64,000 nt of DNA from Chloroflexota bacterium (GTDB lineage Bacteria; Chloroflexota; UBA11872; UBA12225): positions 182,488 through 246,487 of the forward strand of contig JAUJOR010000001.1 of the NCBI GenBank assembly GCA_030447525.1, in the 5' to 3' direction. This document shows, one piece after another, positions 16,385 through 25,080 of the stretch. How positions within the stretch are numbered: the first letter of the stretch is position 1; the number at the start of each line of letters is the position of its first letter. Both the position numbers and the translations under genes were made by a program. The notes below the pieces were generated by a model that saw only the letters and a list, made by a program, of their open reading frames with translations, made no database searches and was not told the DNA's origin.

Positions 16385-17047
16385 CTACCCCCCCACCGGG
16401 CCACGCGGGACGTCCACGCCGTACATGCTGTCCCGCGTCACCAGGGCGGCGAGCTGCGCCTCGCTGAGCCCTTCCGACCCCTCCGGACGGCGCGGGAGGA
16501 CGAGGCAGCGCCGCTGGCTCGTGGTATCGACGACGCGCACCTCCACGTTCTCGTCTAGATCCAGGCCGAACTCCTGGAGCACCGTCCGCGGCTCGGCGAC
16601 GACGCGCTGGCGGTAGGCCTGCCCCTTGTACCAGTCCGGGTTCAGGCCCACGAGCTGTACCGGATTGCAGGAGCAGCTGGTGCAGACCACCACGTGGTGG
16701 ACGCGGTCGGTATTCTCCACTACCTGGAGCTCGTCGTAGCCGGCGATCTCGATGCCCAGCTCGGCACAGGCGGCCTTGCCGTCCCGCAGCAGGCGCCCCT
16801 TGAACTCCGGGTCGGCCCAGGCGCGGGCGACGACGCGCGCCCCGGGGTCGTGCGTCATCCCCTCCAGGCGCTGCGTCTCCTGGAGCACCTCACTGTAGGT
16901 GATCGTCCCCTTGCGCCGCAGCACATTCATCAGGGCTGTCAGCTGGTGCTTGAGGTACGCCAGGTCATGGTCTTCCCGGTGGATGGGGGCGTGCGCCGCC
17001 GGAGCGGGCGCTGCCCTGGTCTCTGGCTCCTGCGGGGCGATGGTCAT
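16385..17047 (-). CDS. Nitrile hydratase alpha subunit-like protein
   Basis: 220 residues from ATG 17047 (GGAGGAG 6 nt upstream; the longer open frame upstream is not protein-like). The metal-binding claw is VVVCTSCSC, the C-x-x-C-S-C motif in which two cysteines become oxidised in nitrile hydratases and thiocyanate hydrolase. Flanking family sequence is strong: LNPDWYKGQAYRQRVVAEPR and, near the end, ALVTRDSMYGV. Threonine after the first cysteine suggests a cobalt-type site. The enzyme normally works with a beta subunit to hydrate nitriles to amides (or thiocyanate to COS). No beta subunit or activator gene is next to it. It could act with a partner elsewhere, or be the gamma subunit of a thiocyanate hydrolase-like complex. 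Confidence 0.85.
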   Translation of the reverse strand: MTIAPQEPETRAAPAPAAHAPIHREDHDLAYLKHQLTALMNVLRRKGTITYSEVLQETQRLEGMTHDPGARVVARAWADPEFKGRLLRDGKAACAELGIEIAGYDELQVVENTDRVHHVVVCTSCSCNPVQLVGLNPDWYKGQAYRQRVVAEPRTVLQEFGLDLDENVEVRVVDTTSQRRCLVLPRRPEGSEGLSEAQLAALVTRDSMYGVDVPRGPVGG

Positions 17048-17187
17048 CGGGCTCTCCTCCGTATAGGCTCCAGTTCCTCGCTGCCCGGGCCCGCGGCGCC
17101 TTCGGCCTGGGCAGCCCAGGGCGCACCGAGGGCCCAGGCCGGGCGCGTCCAGGAGATGGCCGGTGCCGTGCCGATGCAGAGCTGGCC

Positions 17188-17688
17188 TTACGACTGCACC
17201 GGATAGGGCTGGTACCAGCTCTCGCTCTCCACGCCGGCCTGCGGCTTGATCGCCGCCACGGCCCGGCGGGCGGCTTCCTCCGTGGCGTAGACCCCGACAA
17301 TGGTATCGCTCTCCCGCAGGTCCCCGGTTGGATCTTGCCACTCCGCGCCCCGGAATACGACGAACACCCGCGGCGGGGGCGGCCCGGACGGGGCCTCGTC
17401 CTCCCCTGCCGCGTCGTCTTCATCCGCCGCGTCATCCGGCTGGGCGAGGATCGCCGCCAGGTCCGGGCGGGCGCGGCCGGCGTTGCGCCGGCGCCGCTGG
17501 CGCTCGCGGATCGAGTCCCCCCCGGGGGGCGCGTCGGAGTCGCCCGGCGAGAGACCGCCCGGCGCCTCATCATGGGCGTCGTCCGCGCCGTCGTCGAAAA
17601 GACCGGATTCGGGGAAACCCGGGTCGCCGCCCTGATCACCCCCACCCTGGGTGCGCCCGGAGTGTGGCCTGCCGTTGTGTCCTTGCAT
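17188..17688 (-). CDS. Hypothetical acidic protein
   Basis: 166 residues from ATG 17688. The longer open frame is rejected because a TACGGT box sits 6 nt upstream of this ATG. The first 100 residues are low complexity (Gly, Asp, Arg, Pro) with a basic patch ERQRRRRN followed by an acidic run DDAADEDDAAGEDEA. The last 60 form a small alpha/beta domain beginning VFVVFRGAEWQDP and containing VGVYATEEAARRAVAAI, a pattern seen in small bacterial domains of unknown function. It lies upstream of the nitrile hydratase alpha gene on the same strand with a 140 bp gap. It is not a nitrile hydratase beta subunit. Confidence 0.6.
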   Translation of the reverse strand: MQGHNGRPHSGRTQGGGDQGGDPGFPESGLFDDGADDAHDEAPGGLSPGDSDAPPGGDSIRERQRRRRNAGRARPDLAAILAQPDDAADEDDAAGEDEAPSGPPPPRVFVVFRGAEWQDPTGDLRESDTIVGVYATEEAARRAVAAIKPQAGVESESWYQPYPVQS

Positions 17689-17694
17689 CACCGC

Positions 17695-17700
17695 ACCGTA
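17695..17700 (-). promoter_or_regulatory. -10 box (TACGGT) for a leaderless mRNA
   Basis: On the minus strand TACGGT is followed by GCGGTG and the ATG at 17688, a 6 nt gap without Shine-Dalgarno. Confidence 0.45.
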
Positions 17701-17789
17701 CCAGGCTCGCGCCCGGTCCACAAGGGGTACATGGCCGGCTGAAACCCCTGCGCCTGGGGCGGTGTGAAAGGAGGTTCCGGGCGCCGTCC

Positions 17790-19427
17790 TTAGCCCCCTG
17801 TCTCCCGGCCGGCGTCCCATACCGGCAAGAGGGGCACCGTCTGCACGGCCACGGCGCGGATGGCCGCTGGGATGTCGGCCCCCAGGCGGATGCGGACGGC
17901 GCCCCGCCCGTGGTCGAGCAGGGCCTGCAGGTCGCCGATCGCCTGGGCCTGCTTGAGCGTGCTGAACGTGTACCGCGCCTCGGGGATGGGGACGTCCTCC
18001 GGATCGTCGGAGACCAGCTGGATGAACCGCCCGCTATCTGGACCACCCTTGTGCAGCTGCCCCGTGGAATGCAGAAAACGGGGGCCATAGCCCAGGGTGG
18101 TCGCCAGCCGTAGATGATCCCGGAGGGCCACCCGCCAGGCGCTCAGGGCGGCGTCGTGGTCTGCCGTCCGTGGCAGGTAGGCCATGAGGGCGATGTAGTC
18201 TCCCGGCTGCGCCTCCCGCAACAGTTCGCCGAGAGCCTCGCCGGCCGACTCGCCCGGGGACACCTCCTCGACGGCCGGCAGTCTCCCGGCTGCCTCGTAC
18301 TCCCTTAGTACGCGGTTGGTATTGTCTTTGCTCTCCTGGACGTTTGGCTGGTCAAAGGCGTTGATCCCCATCAAGGCCCCGGCGACGGCGGTGGCGAACT
18401 CCCAGATGAAGAACTGGTAGCCCAGATCCGCAGGGGTTTCCGCCGGCAGCCGGATCACCGGGTGCCCGGCCCCCTCCAGGGCCTGCAGGCGCGCCTCGCC
18501 GTACGCGTCGTGCGTCCCCACGGCGACGAAGACCCGGTCGTCGCCGTACACCGCGGGCGCCTCCAGGGGCTCCCCTTCCACCGGGATGAGGCCCTGCCCG
18601 TTCTTGCCGGTGCTCTCGGCGAGCAGCTGCTCCACCCAGTAGCCAAAGCTGCGGAACGGATCGGCGCAGGACAGCGTGACCTTATCCCTCCCCCCGGCGG
18701 CGTACCCGGCCAGGGCGGCGCCCAGGCGCGCCCCGGGGTTCTCCTCCAGGGGCGTCTCCGGCCGGCAGGCTCGCATCCCCTCCTCCGCCCGATCCAGCAG
18801 GGCCTCCAGGTCGATCCCCAGGAGGGCCGCCGGGACGAGGCCGAAGTACGAGAGGGCCGAGTACCGCCCCCCGATGTCCGCCGGATTAAGGAACGTGCGC
18901 CGGAAGCCCAGGTCCGCCGCTCCCTGCTCCAGCGTAGACCCGGGGTCGGTGATGGCCACGAACTGCCGCCCGGCTCTGCCACCGGTCCGCGCCCCGGCGG
19001 CGGCGTAAAAGGCGCGCTGAAAGCACAGCGTCTCTGTCGTCGTCCCGGACTTGGTGGAGACGATGTAGAGCGTCTTTTCCGCCGGTAGACGTCGCTGGTA
19101 GTCCAGCACTACCGCCGGGTCGGTCGAGTCCAGCACGGCCAGGTCAAGAAAGCCGGGCCGCAGGCCGTATGTGAGGCGTAACACCTCAGGGGCCAGCGAG
19201 CTTCCCCCCATCCCCAGGAGCAAGGCGTGGGTAAAGCCGTCCCCCCGTACCTCCTCGGCAAAGGTCACCAGCTCCTGCACTGCCCGCCGGCGCATGTCCG
19301 CGGCGATCTCCAGCCAGCCGAGCCAGCGCGGGATGTCCTGGAGCTGGGCCGCATCGTCCGTCCAGGCCCCCGGGTCTCGTGCCCAGATCCCCCGCACCAT
19401 CGCTTCCAGTCGCGTGCGATCTTCCAT
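17790..19427 (-). CDS. pgi: Glucose-6-phosphate isomerase
   Basis: Interconverts glucose 6-phosphate and fructose 6-phosphate in glycolysis and gluconeogenesis. About 545 residues from ATG 19427 (an upstream start at 19502 is possible, but those residues are low complexity). SIS-domain motifs are clear: ALLLGMGGSSLAPEVLR near the N-terminus, then LYIVSTKSGTTTETL (sugar-phosphate loop), GRYSALSYFGLVPAALLG, and later FDQPNVQESK and YGPRFLHSTGQLHKGG near the C-terminus with the catalytic His/Lys region. The sequence is of the type fused to or related to transaldolase-linked isomerases, but no transaldolase domain is present. It starts 171 bp from the end of the dynamin gene on the same strand. 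Confidence 0.92.
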   Translation of the reverse strand: MEDRTRLEAMVRGIWARDPGAWTDDAAQLQDIPRWLGWLEIAADMRRRAVQELVTFAEEVRGDGFTHALLLGMGGSSLAPEVLRLTYGLRPGFLDLAVLDSTDPAVVLDYQRRLPAEKTLYIVSTKSGTTTETLCFQRAFYAAAGARTGGRAGRQFVAITDPGSTLEQGAADLGFRRTFLNPADIGGRYSALSYFGLVPAALLGIDLEALLDRAEEGMRACRPETPLEENPGARLGAALAGYAAGGRDKVTLSCADPFRSFGYWVEQLLAESTGKNGQGLIPVEGEPLEAPAVYGDDRVFVAVGTHDAYGEARLQALEGAGHPVIRLPAETPADLGYQFFIWEFATAVAGALMGINAFDQPNVQESKDNTNRVLREYEAAGRLPAVEEVSPGESAGEALGELLREAQPGDYIALMAYLPRTADHDAALSAWRVALRDHLRLATTLGYGPRFLHSTGQLHKGGPDSGRFIQLVSDDPEDVPIPEARYTFSTLKQAQAIGDLQALLDHGRGAVRIRLGADIPAAIRAVAVQTVPLLPVWDAGRETGG

Positions 19428-19597
19428 CTCTGCTATGACCCCCACTCGTGATGACGCCGTCTCCGCCGCGGATGCCGGGCCGGTTGCGGCCCTGCCCGGC
19501 ATCCGCGGCGCGGTCGCTGAAGCTCACAGCCCCTCGATCGCACACTCGCGGCCGGACGCCCGCGGTTGGGACCCTTGAGCCGGGCGTCCCTGCACCG

Positions 19598-21553
19598 TCA
19601 AGGCACCACCGTGTCGCGTTCTTGAGCGAGGGGTGGCGCCATCTCGGCGGCGCCGGCGGCGTCTTCCACGGCGCTGGCCGCACGGGGGAGCTCGCGCTCG
19701 GCGCGGGCACGTAGCGTCGCCAGCTGCCCCTGGAGCCCTACCAGGCGCGCATGTGCCCCCTGCATGCGATCGTACTCCGCCCGCACGCGCCGGGAGTAGG
19801 GGGCCAGGACGTCACGCAGGCGCTGGGTGGAGCGCTCCAGCTCCGACTCGAACTGGCGGGTCATCCCCTCCTTCAGGCGCTGGCGCAGCGTCTCCGTCTT
19901 CTCCCGGAACTGCTCGCGCGCCCGACGCCGGCGCAAGGGGATGATGTACAGGCCCAGGCCGGCCATCACGCTCGCCGCCAGCACTCCCGTAACGTCGGCC
20001 GCCGTGGTGCCGATCAAAGCCACCAGGGCCGTCCCCAGGCTTAACGCCCCCACCTGGGCCAGGGCCGTCTGCGTCACCGCCTCCCGCATGGACAGCGACC
20101 AGCGCCGCCCCTCGGAGTCAGCGTCGTACTGCTTGAGCGCCCCCTCGGCGGCCCGCGCCACGGCGTCCAGCATGCGTCGCCGTTCCTGGGCAAACGTCCA
20201 GTTCTCTCCCTGCAGGGCGTCCGCCGACAGGGCCGCCAGCCGGCCGTCCCCGGGCGCCGCCTGGCCCTCCACCGCCCCGCCGGCGTCCGGCGCACCGTCT
20301 CCTGTCGCCGTCGCCGGACGGGCAGCGGTGCGCCGCCCGACGTACTCCGCCACCGTGCGCCACAGGCGTTGCTCCTGGTCCAGGAGCCAGTCCACCATCG
20401 ATTGCACGACGCCGTCGACGCGCGTCGCGCTGTCGGCGATCACCCGGCGGTCGAATTCCGCCCGCAGGCGATCGGCGTTGAACAGATCAAACACCCGTCC
20501 CAGACGCAAGGTCTCGTCGAAAAAGGCGTCCGCCCTGTCGTTCAGCTCGTAGACGACGTTCTCCACCTCTTGCAGGCGCCGGCCAAAGTCGCGCCGCAGG
20601 TCGGACTGATACAGCGTCAGCTGTCCCTCGATCTCATCGCTGCCCTTCAGGTCGGCGCGCAGCGTCTCCAGGCGCCGCTCCGTGCGCGCCCGTTCCTGGG
20701 CCGTGACGCGCTCGGCGATGCCCAGGGGGTTGAGCAGCTTCAGGCGCACCCGCTCCGCCTCATCCAGCGTCTCCGCCAGGTATCGCTCCAGCGCCTCGAA
20801 GCGGCTGCGACGCCAGGTCTCTTCCCGCTCAGCCGGCGTCAAGGCGCCGTTCGTCCCGGCAGTCTTCACCTGCATCGCCAGGCGAGCCGAGACGGGGAAC
20901 ACCTGGGGGGTGAAGCCGAGCAGCCGGCTCACCCCCTCCGTGACGAAGCCCTGCACTTGCTGCAGCTGCGCCTCGCTCTGGAACAAGTCGATCTTGTTCA
21001 GGACGATGAGCACCTTCTTGCCCCAGGCGCGGACGTGCTCCATGAACGCCCGCTCCGTCTCCGTGAACGGCCGATCCGCAGAGGTAACAAAGAGCACCAG
21101 GTCACTGCGGGGAATGAACTCCCGGGTCAGCTCCTCGTGACGCCGGATGATGGCGTTCGTCCCCGGCGTGTCTACAATGGAGAGCTCCCGCAGCAAGGGG
21201 GCCGGAGCGGTGCGCACCACCGTGCCGTCCGCCCGCGTCTGCTCCTGCGCTACCTCGCCGTAGCGGATGATGGTGATCTCCGCCGTCGTCGGCGTGACCC
21301 CCTCTTCCAGGATGGTGCTCCCCAGCACGGCGTTGAGCAGGGCGGATTTGCCGGCGTTGAACTCCCCTACCACCACCAGCAGGAACAAGTCGTCCAGGTC
21401 TTGGGCTGCCTGCCCCACGGCGGCCAGCCCCTCCGGGGCGGCATCCAGGGCCGCCAGGGCCTCGCGCAGCTCGCCCAGGACGTTGCGCTCCGCAGCCAGC
21501 AGGGCCGCTTCTCGCGGCCCCAACACCCGAAAGCCTGCCCCCGAACCGCTCAC
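19598..21553 (-). CDS. Bacterial dynamin-like GTPase
   Basis: A large GTPase of 651 residues that probably binds and remodels membranes. GTPase motifs: P-loop GEFNAGKS (63-70), switch threonines in GVTPTTAEIT, DTPG (128-131), and NKID (186-189). Long heptad-rich helices follow (residues 230-440), then a Ser/Gly-rich linker, then a hydrophobic hairpin of two segments (GTALVALIGTTAADVTGVLA and MAGLGLYIIP) acting as a membrane paddle. A C-terminal coiled coil (GMTRQFESELERSTQRLRD) completes the BDLP/LeoA layout. Many bacteria carry dynamins in pairs; only one is here. The start is GTG with a TAGTAA box 6 nt upstream. Confidence 0.88.
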   Translation of the reverse strand: MSGSGAGFRVLGPREAALLAAERNVLGELREALAALDAAPEGLAAVGQAAQDLDDLFLLVVVGEFNAGKSALLNAVLGSTILEEGVTPTTAEITIIRYGEVAQEQTRADGTVVRTAPAPLLRELSIVDTPGTNAIIRRHEELTREFIPRSDLVLFVTSADRPFTETERAFMEHVRAWGKKVLIVLNKIDLFQSEAQLQQVQGFVTEGVSRLLGFTPQVFPVSARLAMQVKTAGTNGALTPAEREETWRRSRFEALERYLAETLDEAERVRLKLLNPLGIAERVTAQERARTERRLETLRADLKGSDEIEGQLTLYQSDLRRDFGRRLQEVENVVYELNDRADAFFDETLRLGRVFDLFNADRLRAEFDRRVIADSATRVDGVVQSMVDWLLDQEQRLWRTVAEYVGRRTAARPATATGDGAPDAGGAVEGQAAPGDGRLAALSADALQGENWTFAQERRRMLDAVARAAEGALKQYDADSEGRRWSLSMREAVTQTALAQVGALSLGTALVALIGTTAADVTGVLAASVMAGLGLYIIPLRRRRAREQFREKTETLRQRLKEGMTRQFESELERSTQRLRDVLAPYSRRVRAEYDRMQGAHARLVGLQGQLATLRARAERELPRAASAVEDAAGAAEMAPPLAQERDTVVP

Positions 21554-21609
21554 GATGGCTTACTACGGCAACTTTAGCGCCACGGGTGGCGCCCCATGGC
21601 CGCGATGAC

Positions 21610-23016
21610 CTACTCCGGGGCCAGCCCGGCGCGGCGGAGCACCGCCGCCCGTCCGTCCTGGGCGTCACGCAGAACGGCCCGGACGTCCAGCGTGGTCAGG
21701 CGCCCGTCCCGGACGACCACTCGGCCGCCGACGAGCACGGTACGGACATCGCTCGCTCGTACGGCGTAGACCAGCCGGGTGTAGACGTCTCGCTCCCCGT
21801 AGTCGCCAAAGGCGTGGGGTCCCCCCAGGTCGACCACCGCCAGGTCGGCTTGCTTGCCCGGCTCCAGGCTGCCGATGTCCTCCCCCAGGCCCAGGGCGCG
21901 CGCCCCGCCAAGGGTGGCCAGCTCGAACACGGTGCGGGCAGAGACGGCGTCCACCCCGGCCTGGACCTTGCTCAGCAGGCCGGCGAGACGCACCTCTTCC
22001 CAGGCGTCCAGGCGGTTGTTCCCCGGCGCCCCGTCCGCGCCCAGGGCGACGTTGACCCCCTGTTTGAGGAACTCGGCGAGTGGGGCGATCCCCGAGCCGA
22101 GCTTCAGGTTGCTGGAGGGGCAATGGACGACGCTGGCCCCCTGGCGGGCTAGAAGATCGATCTCCTCCGGCTCCGGCCAGATGCAGTGGGCCAGGCAGGC
22201 GTTTCGGCGGGCCAGACCGAGGGCCCCCAGGGCGGCGATGTTGGGAGCGCCGAAGCGGGCGCGTACCGCTTCAATCTCGTCGAGTTGTTCGCTGGCGTGG
22301 GTGTGGACGAGGTGCCCGTCACGCCCTGCCCGCTCGGCCACCGATTGGAGCAAGGGCACGCTGCAAGAAAGGACGAAGCGGGGGCAGTAGGCGTAGCGCA
22401 GGCGCCCCCCGGCGGCCCCATGCCAGCGCGCGGCCAGCCGGTCGCTCTCCTGCAAGGAGGCGGCCGTGGTCTCCTGGAGGCTGGCCGGGATGCCCCCACC
22501 GCTGTCCATCATCGCCTTGCCGCCGGTGTAGCGCAGGCCGCTCTCGGCCGCGGCCTCGAAGAGGGCATCGCTGTGGTGCACCGTCCCCATGTCCAGGACG
22601 GCGGTCGTGCCCCCCAGGAGGAGCTCGGCGATGCCCAGCCGCGCTGAGGCGCCGAGCGAGGCCGGGTCGTGCGCTCCTTCCAGGGGCCAGATGCGCTCCC
22701 GCAGCCAGGGCAACAAGGGCCGGTCCTCGGCCAGGCCGCGGAACAAGGTCTGGCAAAGGTGCACGTGGGCCTGCACCAGCCCGGGGACGACGACCAGGCC
22801 ACGGGCGTCCAGGGTCTCCGCTCCCGTGCATCCCGTCCCCGGCTCGACCACGCCGGCGATGCGGCCGTCGGCGCCGACGAGAACGTCGTAGTACCCCACG
22901 CGGCGCTCCTTGTCCATGGTCACCACCAGGGCGCCGCGGATGACCAGGGACGCCGGCGCATCGCCCGTCGGGTGTCCAGGGCCTTGAGGCTGAGCTTGAG
23001 TCTGAGCCGGACTCAT
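21610..23016 (-). CDS. TRZ/ATZ-type amidohydrolase (deaminase)
   Basis: 468 residues from ATG 23016. This is the subtype of the amidohydrolase superfamily that deaminates or dechlorinates N-heterocycles (S-adenosylhomocysteine/MTA deaminase, guanine deaminase, atrazine chlorohydrolase). Metal site VVPGLVQAHVHLCQT (HxH), catalytic region HTHASEQLDE, the third histidine in LAHCIWPEPEE, the VVHCPSSNLKLGSGIAP loop typical of the group, and the metal Asp in LGADGAPGNNRLD. The C-terminus LEPGKQADLAVVDL is the usual composite domain. It follows oppF on the same strand by about 200 bp and may be the last gene of that transcript, which hints at import and deamination of a nucleoside-like compound. This is inferred. 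Confidence 0.87.
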   Translation of the reverse strand: MSPAQTQAQPQGPGHPTGDAPASLVIRGALVVTMDKERRVGYYDVLVGADGRIAGVVEPGTGCTGAETLDARGLVVVPGLVQAHVHLCQTLFRGLAEDRPLLPWLRERIWPLEGAHDPASLGASARLGIAELLLGGTTAVLDMGTVHHSDALFEAAAESGLRYTGGKAMMDSGGGIPASLQETTAASLQESDRLAARWHGAAGGRLRYAYCPRFVLSCSVPLLQSVAERAGRDGHLVHTHASEQLDEIEAVRARFGAPNIAALGALGLARRNACLAHCIWPEPEEIDLLARQGASVVHCPSSNLKLGSGIAPLAEFLKQGVNVALGADGAPGNNRLDAWEEVRLAGLLSKVQAGVDAVSARTVFELATLGGARALGLGEDIGSLEPGKQADLAVVDLGGPHAFGDYGERDVYTRLVYAVRASDVRTVLVGGRVVVRDGRLTTLDVRAVLRDAQDGRAAVLRRAGLAPE

Positions 23017-23217
23017 GGCTCTTGTGCGCCCTGGTGACAGGCGCGGCTGCCCGTACCGGGGCCATGGCACCGGGCGCGAGGAACGCCGCCGATCCACCCG
23101 CCGTGGGCAACGACGTCAGCGGCGCGGCGCCCCCCGGCGCGGACAGAGATACCTTTCCCGGCCAGGACGAAGGGCTCGCTACGGATAGCGACGGCGCTCC
23201 CGGCGCGGACGAGGCGG

Positions 23218-24225
23218 TCAACTGGTCGGAGCGCCTGCTGGGACACCTTGACGCACCTCCACGGCGAAGTGACATGCGGCCTCGACGCCGTCGGGAAAGG
23301 GTACGACAGGGGGCTCCATCCGCCGGCAGACCTCCTGAGCCAGCGGGCAGCGGGTGTGGAAGCGGCACCCCGGCGGTGGCGCCAATGGGGAAGGGATGTC
23401 CCCGTGGAGTGGCTCGGGTCGGGTGATCCTGCGGGCCGGGTCAGGGATGGGTGTGGCCGCCAGCAGGGCGCGGGTGTAGGGATGGCCTGGATCGCGGAAC
23501 ACCGACCCCACCGGTCCAGATTCGACGATCACTCCCAGGTATATCACCAGCACCCGCCCGGCGATCGCCCGCACCACCCCCAGGTCGTGGGTGATGAAGA
23601 GGTAGGCCAGGCCGGTATCCACCTGGATCGAGCGCAAGAGGCGCAGGACCTGGGCCCGCACCGAGACGTCCAGCGCCGCCACCGGCTCGTCCGCCACGAC
23701 GAAGCGGGGATGGCTGGCGATGGCCCGGGCGATCCCCGCCCGCTGGCGCTGCCCGCCGGACAGCTCGTGAGGGTAGCGCTGGAGGTACGTCCCGGGGGCC
23801 AGCCCGACGCGCTCGAAGAGCGCCGCCGCCTCGCGCCGCGCCGCCTGGCGGCCCAGCCTCAGACCGTAGCGCAGGGGCAGCTCAACACTCGAGCCCACGG
23901 TGCGCCGGGGGTTGAGGGCCGACCCACTATCTTGAAACACCACCTGGACCTCACGCCGGAAACGGCGCCAGGCTTCCCCACGCAGCCCCTCCAGCGCCCG
24001 GCCACGGTACGTCACCCGGCCGCTGCTGGGTGGCGTCAAGCCCAGGAGCAGCCGGCCGAGCGTTGACTTCCCAGATCCCGACTCCCCTACCAGGGCCACC
24101 GTCTCCCCTTCCTCAATGGCCAAGGAGACGCCGTCTACGGCGCGCAGCGCCCGTCGCGCGCCGAAGAGTCCCCGGCCCACGGCGAACGTCTTGCGCAGCT
24201 GGTGACCCTCGATCAGCGGCGTCAT
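23218..24225 (-). CDS. oppF: Oligopeptide/dipeptide ABC importer ATPase (OppF/DppF type)
   Basis: 335 residues. Walker [13 protein letters not shown]-loop VVFQDSGSALNPR (the S-x-L-N-P-R sequence is typical of OppF), signature [15 protein letters not shown], Walker B FVVADEPVAALDVSVRAQ. The C-terminal oligopeptide extension has GCRFHTRCPLAQEVCR, the cysteine-containing region of this subfamily. It energises import together with OppD and permeases OppBC. Those genes lie 3.1 kb upstream on the same strand, beyond a mobile island, so oppF appears cut off from its operon. A TAGACT box 10 nt before the ATG may now drive it independently. Confidence 0.9.
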   Translation of the reverse strand: MTPLIEGHQLRKTFAVGRGLFGARRALRAVDGVSLAIEEGETVALVGESGSGKSTLGRLLLGLTPPSSGRVTYRGRALEGLRGEAWRRFRREVQVVFQDSGSALNPRRTVGSSVELPLRYGLRLGRQAARREAAALFERVGLAPGTYLQRYPHELSGGQRQRAGIARAIASHPRFVVADEPVAALDVSVRAQVLRLLRSIQVDTGLAYLFITHDLGVVRAIAGRVLVIYLGVIVESGPVGSVFRDPGHPYTRALLAATPIPDPARRITRPEPLHGDIPSPLAPPPGCRFHTRCPLAQEVCRRMEPPVVPFPDGVEAACHFAVEVRQGVPAGAPTS

Positions 24226-24324
24226 CGCCGGCTCAAGTCTACGGGGTCAGCCGTCCGGGACTCGGCTGAAGGCCATCGGGACTCACCTCCGCGAGGATGG
24301 CGTGGGAGATGACGTCGCCTGGCC

Positions 24325-24330
24325 TACACT
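24325..24330 (+). promoter_or_regulatory. -10 box (TACACT) of the broken winged-helix gene
   Basis: TACACT lies 8 nt before the ATG at 24339. The promoter pattern of the window is thus still visible on a gene that no longer makes a full protein. Confidence 0.35.
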
Positions 24331-24515
24331 GGTGATCCATGAACCGCAATGACATCGCCCATCGGCGGATGCGTAACCACCACCTGCGGGGGACTCCATT
24401 AGAGACGGCGGAGGAGGCCCTGCGCTGGCTGGCTGCCGCGCAGTCCCAGGAATTCGGTCCGGCGAATCAGTCACTGGAGACCCGCGCGCCAGAAGCGCTC
24501 GGTGGTGATAGACAC

Positions 24516-24702
24516 CTATCTCTACAGGGCCTTTTCATCAGGGGTAGGCGGTGGGTCCGGGTCATCCCGAGCGCGGCGAGGGATCAGCGAGTCGTCCCAC
24601 CGTCCGTCGACCGGCGGCCCGGATGCCTCGCCGGGCTCGGCATGACCGCGCCGCGGGCCGTGCCCCAGGAGCGGCTCTGATGCAAAGGCCCTGCTATCTC
24701 TA
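24516..24702. repeat. 9 bp target-site duplication around the MITE
   Basis: CTATCTCTA occurs at 24516-24524 and again at 24694-24702, exactly flanking the element. The perfect match indicates a fairly recent insertion. Confidence 0.85.
24525..24693. mobile_element. 169 bp MITE with 17 bp terminal inverted repeats
   Basis: The left end CAGGGCCTTTTCATCAG and the reverse complement of the right end (CAGGGCCTTTGCATCAG) match at 16 of 17 positions. A perfect 9 bp direct repeat flanks the element. Inside, 24561-24585 (starting GTCATCCCGAGCG) and 24622-24646 are a 25 bp inverted pair with about 22 matches, a long-hairpin core of the GTCATNCCGAGCG kind seen dispersed in many genomes. No transposase is encoded, so it must be moved in trans. 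A truncated relative lies at 53213-53310. Confidence 0.85.
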
Positions 24703-24814
24703 CCGGGCGCTTGACGGAATCGAGGCGCAGGCCCTGGACGCCGCCGTCGAACGCTACGGCCGGTTCTTGGGAGTACCTGCCACCCTGCGCCAGCCGCAGT
24801 ACCAATTAAGTTAG

Positions 24815-25080
24815 ACGCTCATGGTGTGACACCGCCACGGGCGATGAAAATGAGCGGGCGATGCGGTAGGCTGTGGCCGGGTGGCGGGCGACCAGAGGTC
24901 GGCGATCCTTGGTGCAGGAAGCCCGTAAGTTAGACAGATCCCCGGCAGTCGCGCGCACCACGGGTTGTTGCCTGCGCGCCCCCGGTGGCGGACCGGGGTA
25001 GGGTGGAGCACGCGTCCTAGAATTCGAGAGGTGGGCTGCCGTTCCCGTCGCCACGCAACGCGCGCAGGGAGGTGCCCGCG
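24815..25080 (+). ncRNA. Left non-coding end of the IS110 element (possible bridge-RNA region)
   Basis: These 266 bp lie between the winged-helix pseudogene and the transposase start. IS110-type elements often carry a non-coding end that encodes the bridge RNA. A 10 bp direct repeat TAAGTTAGAC occurs at 24807-24816 and 24926-24935, 119 bp apart, and short hairpins such as GACCagagGGTC-like pairs can be drawn, but I cannot fold the region reliably. IS1111-subgroup members often place the RNA at the other end, so the call is tentative. Confidence 0.25.

Larger units (their letters stand above)
24339..24814 (+). pseudogene. AlkZ-like winged-helix protein, deleted and MITE-interrupted
   Basis: The first 48 codons read MNRNDIAHRRMRNHHLRGTP and ...ALRWLAAAQSQEFGPANQSL, the N-terminus of the winged-helix DNA-glycosylase (AlkZ/HTH_42) family. 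A frameshift then leads into RSVVIDTYLY, which continues on the far side of an inserted MITE as YRALDGIEAQALDAAVERYG and FLGVPATLR to a stop. That is the C-terminus of the same family. Intact members are about 350-400 residues, so roughly 250 or more residues of the middle have been deleted, and the MITE later entered the stump. The gene was a DNA-repair or DNA-binding protein and is now dead. Confidence 0.75.

Noticed and set aside
17048..17187. Nitrile hydratase beta subunit or longer alpha N-terminus
   Set aside because: The frame upstream of ATG 17047 is not protein-like and the next gene encodes an unrelated acidic protein.
23022..23426. 134-codon plus-strand frame near oppF
   Set aside because: Its second half is antisense to oppF and its first half is Ala/Gly/Asp-rich; no ribosome site or homology is visible.
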